From the NCBI RefSeq assembly GCF_000009765.2, contig NC_003155.5:1922001-1986000 (forward strand): a stretch of 64,000 bases of DNA, given 5' to 3'. Shown piece after piece: positions 60,395 through 64,000 of this stretch (its first letter is position 1; every line of letters begins with the position of its first letter). The DNA is from Streptomyces avermitilis MA-4680 = NBRC 14893 (GTDB taxonomy: Bacteria > Actinomycetota > Actinomycetes > Streptomycetales > Streptomycetaceae). The notes beneath the pieces were generated by a model. It had not been told where the DNA came from and did not search any database. It saw nothing but the letters and a program-made list of their open reading frames with translations. Both the position numbers and the translations under genes were made by a program.

Positions 60395-60415
60395 TGTCAA
60401 CGCTTTTGTCAACAA
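60395..60415. promoter_or_regulatory. Promoter/operator region of the MFS gene
   Basis: TGTCAAC occurs twice as a direct repeat at 60395-60401 and 60407-60413 (12 bases apart); read on the minus strand these are TTGACA-type -35 elements. TTGTCAACAA (60406-60415) also has palindromic TTGT/ACAA ends, like GntR-family operators. The patch is much more AT-rich than its surroundings. Confidence 0.5.
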
Positions 60416-60479
60416 TCTTAGAAACAATCAAGACAGTCGGCCATGGCCGCCGATACGGCCGCGGGAGCAGGTACGACAA

Positions 60480-60515
60480 GGGGTGGGCGGCACAGAACTG
60501 TGCGCCGCCCACCCC
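60480..60515 (-). terminator. Terminator of the aromatic ring-cleavage operon
   Basis: GGGGTGGGCGGC (60480-60491) pairs perfectly with GCCGCCCACCCC (60504-60515), with an inner CACAG/CTGTG stem. It is 17 bases downstream of the dioxygenase stop on the minus strand. Confidence 0.85.
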
Positions 60516-60531
60516 CTCTGTATGGCTTGTT

Positions 60532-61482
60532 TCAGTCGACGGGCGGTGTGCCGTGGGTGTGGAAGGACTCGATGGTCTTCAGGCCCCAGGCCTGCCCCTT
60601 GGCCCGCTCGGCCTCGGTCCAGGTGATCAGCGGCCAGTCGGGGGCCAGCACCAGACGGGTGAGCGGGTTGCACAGCTCGATGCGGTTGCCGCCCGGCTCG
60701 TAGACGTACAGGAAGAACGTCTGCTGGATGGCGTGCTTGTGCGGACCGGTCTCGATGAACACGTCGTTGTCGAGGCAGAGGTCGGCGGCGCGCAGGATGT
60801 CGTCACGGTTGTCGGTCGCGAACGCGACGTGGTGCAGCCGTCCGCTGGAACCCGTCCAGTCCGAGGTGTAGACGACGTCGTACGACTTGTTGGTGAAGGT
60901 GAGCCACTGGGCGGCCACCTTCCCGCTGTCGAGCACGATCTGCTCGGTGGCGCGGGCGCCGAGCACCTCCCGGGTGAAGGCCGCGTTGGCCGCGACGTCG
61001 GAGGCGAGGAAGTTGACGTGGTCCAGGCGGCGCACGCCCACGCCCTGGCCGGGCTTGGCCTGGGGCTGGTTCTTCAGACCCGGCTTCAGCTCGGGCGGTG
61101 CCTCGTACCACTCGCTCTCCCAATACAGGGCGAGTTCGTGGCCGTCGGGATCACTGGAGACGTACAGCGGGCCGATGCCCGGTTCGTCCTCGACCCAGCG
61201 ACCCCCGCGGCCGGTGTTCTCCAGATCCTTGACCCGGCGCTGAAGGGCCTCCTCGCTGGAGGCGCGCAGGGCCGTGCGGCGCATCCCCGGCTTCCCGTGC
61301 GCGGTGAGGATCAGACTGTGGTGCTCGTAGTCGTCCCAGGTCCGCAGGTAGACGGAGTCTCCGGAGGTGCCGTTGACGGTCAGCCCGAGGATGTCGGTGA
61401 AGAACCGGACACTGCGGTCCAGGTCCGGGGTGAGCAGTTCGACGTGCCCGAGGTGGGCGATGTCTCCGAGGGGCGGAGTCAT
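60532..61482 (-). CDS. Extradiol ring-cleavage dioxygenase, VOC (type I) family
   Basis: A 316-residue, two-domain vicinal-oxygen-chelate enzyme from the ATG at 61482 with AAGGAG upstream. The N-terminal module begins HLGHVELLTPDLDRSVRFF; the catalytic C-terminal module supplies the likely Fe(II) ligands in RRLDHVNFL (His), RLHHVAFATD (His) and GGNRIELCNP (Glu). The length fits catechol 2,3-dioxygenase or homoprotocatechuate 2,3-dioxygenase relatives. It is the last gene of an operon with galD-, galC- and galB-like genes, only 10 bases after galD, so it most likely opens the ring of gallate or a related trihydroxy- or dihydroxybenzoate. The exact substrate is inferred from context. Confidence 0.88.
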   Translation of the reverse strand: MTPPLGDIAHLGHVELLTPDLDRSVRFFTDILGLTVNGTSGDSVYLRTWDDYEHHSLILTAHGKPGMRRTALRASSEEALQRRVKDLENTGRGGRWVEDEPGIGPLYVSSDPDGHELALYWESEWYEAPPELKPGLKNQPQAKPGQGVGVRRLDHVNFLASDVAANAAFTREVLGARATEQIVLDSGKVAAQWLTFTNKSYDVVYTSDWTGSSGRLHHVAFATDNRDDILRAADLCLDNDVFIETGPHKHAIQQTFFLYVYEPGGNRIELCNPLTRLVLAPDWPLITWTEAERAKGQAWGLKTIESFHTHGTPPVD

Positions 61483-61492
61483 CCTTGTCTCC

Positions 61493-62593
61493 TTAGCTGT
61501 GGCGCGCGGGTGTCGGCGCGGTTGCGGCGGACCGGGGGAAGACGGTGCCGTCGAAGATCTTTCGCGCGGTACGCACGACGGCGGTCCGGCGGGCCACCGG
61601 CACTGCGCCCGCGGCGCCGTGCTCGATGCTGGTTTCGAGGTCGAGGAACCCGGTGGGGTGCTCGATGCGCAATCGGTCCCCGTGTGCGGGCAGGCGCGCC
61701 AGGTCCTGGCCGACGCCCCCCTCGACGCGCAGCCCGGCGGCCACACTCGCGGCGCCCAGGACACCGATGGAGGTGTGGCAGCGCACCGGGATGAAGGTGC
61801 GGGTCATGATCGCGCCGCCGTGCAGGGGCGGTGCCAGGAGGCTGAGTTTGGGCACGGTGGTGCCGTCGACGTCACCGAGCCCCATCAGCCGTCCGGCCTC
61901 CAGCCGGATCGCCCGGAGCCGGTCGGCGAGGGCCACATCCTCCTCCAGGTCCTTGGGGTCCTCGTAGCCCTTGACGTTCAGTGAGGAAGCGGCGATCAAC
62001 ACGGTCGGCATTCCGTTGTCCACGCAGGTCACCGGGGTGCCGGCGACGACGTCACGGGCCAGCCCTGTAGGCAGCAGCGGACTGCCGCCCGGCGGGAACT
62101 CGATGACCACCGGGGCGGCGGTCCCCGGCACACCGGAGATCTCGGCCGAGCCGGTGTAGTCGACGCGTCCCCCCGGGGTGGGAAAGGTCGCGACGGCCAG
62201 GTCCCCGGTGTTGAGCATGCGGATCCGTACGGACGTCTCCGCGTCCCCCGGGGCGACCAGCCCGCGTTCCACGGCGAAGGGGCCGACCCCGGCGAGCAGG
62301 TTGCCGCAGTTCTGCCGGTCGGTCACCTGGGCGGTGTCGACGCCGACTTGGAGGAACAGATAGCCGACGTCCGCCTCGGGGTCGGCGGAGACGGAGACGA
62401 CGGCCACCTTGCTGGTCAGGGGATGCGCCCCGCCCAGGCCGTCGATCTGGCGCGGATCGGGGCTGCCCATGACGCGCAGCAGCAGGTCGTCGCGCGCGCC
62501 GGCGTCGGCGGGCAGGTCCTCGGCCAGGAAGTAGGCCCCCTTGGAGGTGCCGCCGCGCATGAGCATGCAGCGCACCTCCCGGGTCCCGGTCAC
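61493..62593 (-). CDS. galD: 4-Oxalomesaconate tautomerase-like protein (PrpF family)
   Basis: A 366-residue PrpF/GalD-fold isomerase (two diaminopimelate-epimerase-like halves). It starts at a GTG overlapping the stop of the aldolase gene (GTGA). Typical text is LMRGGTSKGAYFLAEDLP (the catalytic Lys region), SDPRQIDG-like IDGLGGAHPLTSKVAVV, and DRQNCGNLLAGVGPFAVE (catalytic Cys). GalD converts the keto form of 4-oxalomesaconate to its enol form in gallate breakdown; other PrpF members isomerise aconitates. The operon partners favour the gallate-type role. Confidence 0.85.
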   Translation of the reverse strand: MTGTREVRCMLMRGGTSKGAYFLAEDLPADAGARDDLLLRVMGSPDPRQIDGLGGAHPLTSKVAVVSVSADPEADVGYLFLQVGVDTAQVTDRQNCGNLLAGVGPFAVERGLVAPGDAETSVRIRMLNTGDLAVATFPTPGGRVDYTGSAEISGVPGTAAPVVIEFPPGGSPLLPTGLARDVVAGTPVTCVDNGMPTVLIAASSLNVKGYEDPKDLEEDVALADRLRAIRLEAGRLMGLGDVDGTTVPKLSLLAPPLHGGAIMTRTFIPVRCHTSIGVLGAASVAAGLRVEGGVGQDLARLPAHGDRLRIEHPTGFLDLETSIEHGAAGAVPVARRTAVVRTARKIFDGTVFPRSAATAPTPARHS

Positions 62594-63300
62594 GAGCCCG
62601 CCTCCTCGCGGGCGTACTCCTCGTAGGTGCGGTACTCGACGCCGAGCCGGGCGAGGGTGTCGCGCAGTCCGTAGCGGTCGAGGCCCAGCTCGCCCTTGGC
62701 GAAGGCGGCGCGGGACGCCTCTTCCTTGGCGGTGCGGGCGGCGGACGCCTCGACGGCCCGGGCGGACCGCTCGCGGGGCACACACATGACACCGTCGTCG
62801 TCGGCGAGGATCACATCGCCGGGCCGGACCGTCTGCCCGCCGATCGCGACCGGTACGTTGACCGAGCCGCCGGTGGCCTTCACGGTGCCCTGGGAGCTCA
62901 CGGCCCTCGCCCACACCGGGAAGCCCATCTCACGCAGTTCTTCGGTGTCCCGCACGCCCGCGTTGGTCACCAGGCCGCGCACGCCCCGCCGTTGGAGGGC
63001 GGTGGCGAACAGCTCGCCGAACATGCCGTCGGTGGAGGGAGAGGTGGTGGTGACGACCAGGAGGTCGCCCTCGCCGCACTGCTCCACCGCCGCGTGGATC
63101 ATGAGGTTGTCGCCGGGCCAGCTGAGTACGGTGACGGCGCTGCCGCAGATCCGTACGCCCTGCTGGATGGGGCGCAGGTCGGGGCCGAGGAGGCCGCTGC
63201 GGCCGAGCGCCTCGTGGACCGTGGCCACGCCGTAGCCGGACAGCGACTCGACGTCCTTCGCATCCGCCTTGGGCGGGTTGGTGACGATCACGCCGCTCAT
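62590..63300 (-). CDS. galC: 4-Carboxy-4-hydroxy-2-oxoadipate aldolase / oxaloacetate decarboxylase
   Basis: A 236-residue class II pyruvate aldolase of the HMG/CHA family (RraA-like fold). It begins MSGVIVTNPPKAD, with GYGVATVHEALGRSGLLGPD, DLLVVTTTSPSTDGMFGELFA and the substrate/metal motif LVTNAGVRDTEEL (Arg and Asp), then VILADDDGVMCVPRE. It splits 4-carboxy-4-hydroxy-2-oxoadipate to pyruvate and oxaloacetate, the end of gallate and protocatechuate 4,5-cleavage routes. Its ATG overlaps the preceding gene by four bases and its stop overlaps galD, so translation is coupled along the operon. Confidence 0.92.
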   Translation of the reverse strand: MSGVIVTNPPKADAKDVESLSGYGVATVHEALGRSGLLGPDLRPIQQGVRICGSAVTVLSWPGDNLMIHAAVEQCGEGDLLVVTTTSPSTDGMFGELFATALQRRGVRGLVTNAGVRDTEELREMGFPVWARAVSSQGTVKATGGSVNVPVAIGGQTVRPGDVILADDDGVMCVPRERSARAVEASAARTAKEEASRAAFAKGELGLDRYGLRDTLARLGVEYRTYEEYAREEAGS

Positions 63301-64000
63301 GCCAGCTCCCCCGTGACCTGCGGGTAGGGACGCATGTACGCCTCGGCGTACGTGGCGTGCGGCAGACCGAGGTTGGGTCCGGCGTTGCGCTTGAGCTGGA
63401 CACCGCGGCGCTTGCCCAGGTCGGTGTAGTAGTCCCACAGGTGCTGCTGGGCGGCCAGGCACTCCATGGCCTTGCGCTTGGTCTCCCACACCTCGGTGAT
63501 GTCGAGGAGGACCTCCGGCTTGAACCCGCACATCTCGGGCTGGTGCGGCTCGAAGAAGAACACCGGCGGGGCCCCGATGATCTCCCCGGGGGCCGGGTAG
63601 CCGATGGCCTGGGCGAGCACGCGCGCGTCCAGGGCCATCCGAGCCGCCGCCGGGTGGTCGCCGTTGTAGGGGTCGTCGAGGGGGTGGGTGAGCACGACGT
63701 CCGGCTGGGCCTGCCGGTGAACGGCCACCAGCCGGTCGGTCAACTCGGGCGTGGCGAGCAGGGGGTAGTCGCCGGCGTCGAAGAAGACGACCTCGGCGCC
63801 GAGGGTGGCGGCCGCCTTCTCGGCCTCCTCGCGCCGGATCCCCTTGATCTCCTCCAGCGACTTGCCCTCGCGCCACGCCTTGGCGGATTCGCCGCGCTCA
63901 CCGAAGGTCAGACACGCGATGGTGACCTTCTCGCCGCGGGACGCCGCCAGGGCGATGGCTCCGCCCGCTCGCCACACGAAGTCCCCGGCGTGCGCGGTGA
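63297..64000 (-). CDS. galB: PIG-L family 4-oxalomesaconate hydratase-like protein (5' partial)
   Basis: The frame runs off the right edge, so the first residues are missing; about 234 are visible. The first ones read TAHAGDFVWRAGGAIALAA, the H-x-x-D zinc motif of the PIG-L (LmbE) superfamily in the variant seen in GalB-type hydratases; further zinc-site text is LTHPLDDPYNGDHPAAARMA. GalB hydrates enol 4-oxalomesaconate to 4-carboxy-4-hydroxy-2-oxoadipate. The stop overlaps the aldolase start (ATGA). Its position before galC and galD supports that role over a deacetylase role. Confidence 0.88.
   Translation of the reverse strand, partial: TAHAGDFVWRAGGAIALAASRGEKVTIACLTFGERGESAKAWREGKSLEEIKGIRREEAEKAAATLGAEVVFFDAGDYPLLATPELTDRLVAVHRQAQPDVVLTHPLDDPYNGDHPAAARMALDARVLAQAIGYPAPGEIIGAPPVFFFEPHQPEMCGFKPEVLLDITEVWETKRKAMECLAAQQHLWDYYTDLGKRRGVQLKRNAGPNLGLPHATYAEAYMRPYPQVTGELA

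Overview
The window looks like a piece of a Streptomyces chromosome. It is uniformly very GC-rich with strong G/C third-position bias and many GTG starts. It carries family-typical features: a conservon (histidine kinase, roadblock, DUF742, GTPase), DUF5709, DUF6397, DUF3516-type helicase and PPOX/F420-like proteins. Almost every base is coding; about 55 protein genes, one tRNA gene and one gene remnant are supported.

Layout. 1-3157: end of an alkanesulfonate uptake and desulfonation operon (ssuA partial, ssuD, a flavoprotein). 3174-6412: an MltG-type lytic transglycosylase, then an ABC exporter divergent from a MarR regulator across a perfect palindrome. 6740-9612: a C-terminal scrap of a C4-dicarboxylate transporter, a secreted PNGase A-like amidase and an L,D-transpeptidase-like lipoprotein. 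9874-13514: a heterodimeric ABC exporter whose two ATPase domains are damaged in complementary places. 14091-19411: DUF5709 protein, zinc-independent ribosomal protein L31, a YdjM-type membrane protein, a Ski2-like helicase and acyl-CoA thioesterase II. 19471-26461: a conservon signalling cluster with an extra roadblock protein and an MHYT-domain membrane protein. 26614-32480: methyltransferase; alpha/beta hydrolase divergent from a PadR regulator over a 16-bp-phased operator array; MpaB-type oxygenase; small hypotheticals; fatty acid desaturase. 32737-36959: an overlapping SNF2 helicase and SWIM zinc-finger pair.

37084-43423: a repeat-bearing HTH protein, a Tat-signal KstD-like flavoprotein, an aldo/keto reductase, and a stand-alone metacaspase with a heptanucleotide repeat in its leader, next to tRNA-Pro(GGG). 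43523-47197: DUF309, cobF, a zinc-ribbon protein, cobK and a TauE-type exporter. 47300-50128: acyl-CoA ligase and thiolase, with a palindromic operator. 50321-53050: Dps, an endonuclease III-like protein and an AI-2E-family permease. 53282-58648: a complete P450, ferredoxin and reductase set, a MarR regulator, an orphan response regulator and an atypical SDR. The MarR gene and the SDR share an operator-like motif.

58949-64000: an aromatic-acid MFS transporter and a translationally coupled operon of PIG-L hydratase (galB-like), aldolase (galC-like), tautomerase (galD-like) and a VOC-family extradiol dioxygenase. Together these would make a gallate-type meta-cleavage route in which the ring-opening step is done by a VOC enzyme instead of the usual LigAB-type dioxygenase. 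I consider this, the phased PadR array, the metacaspase locus and the degenerate ABC pair the most interesting parts.
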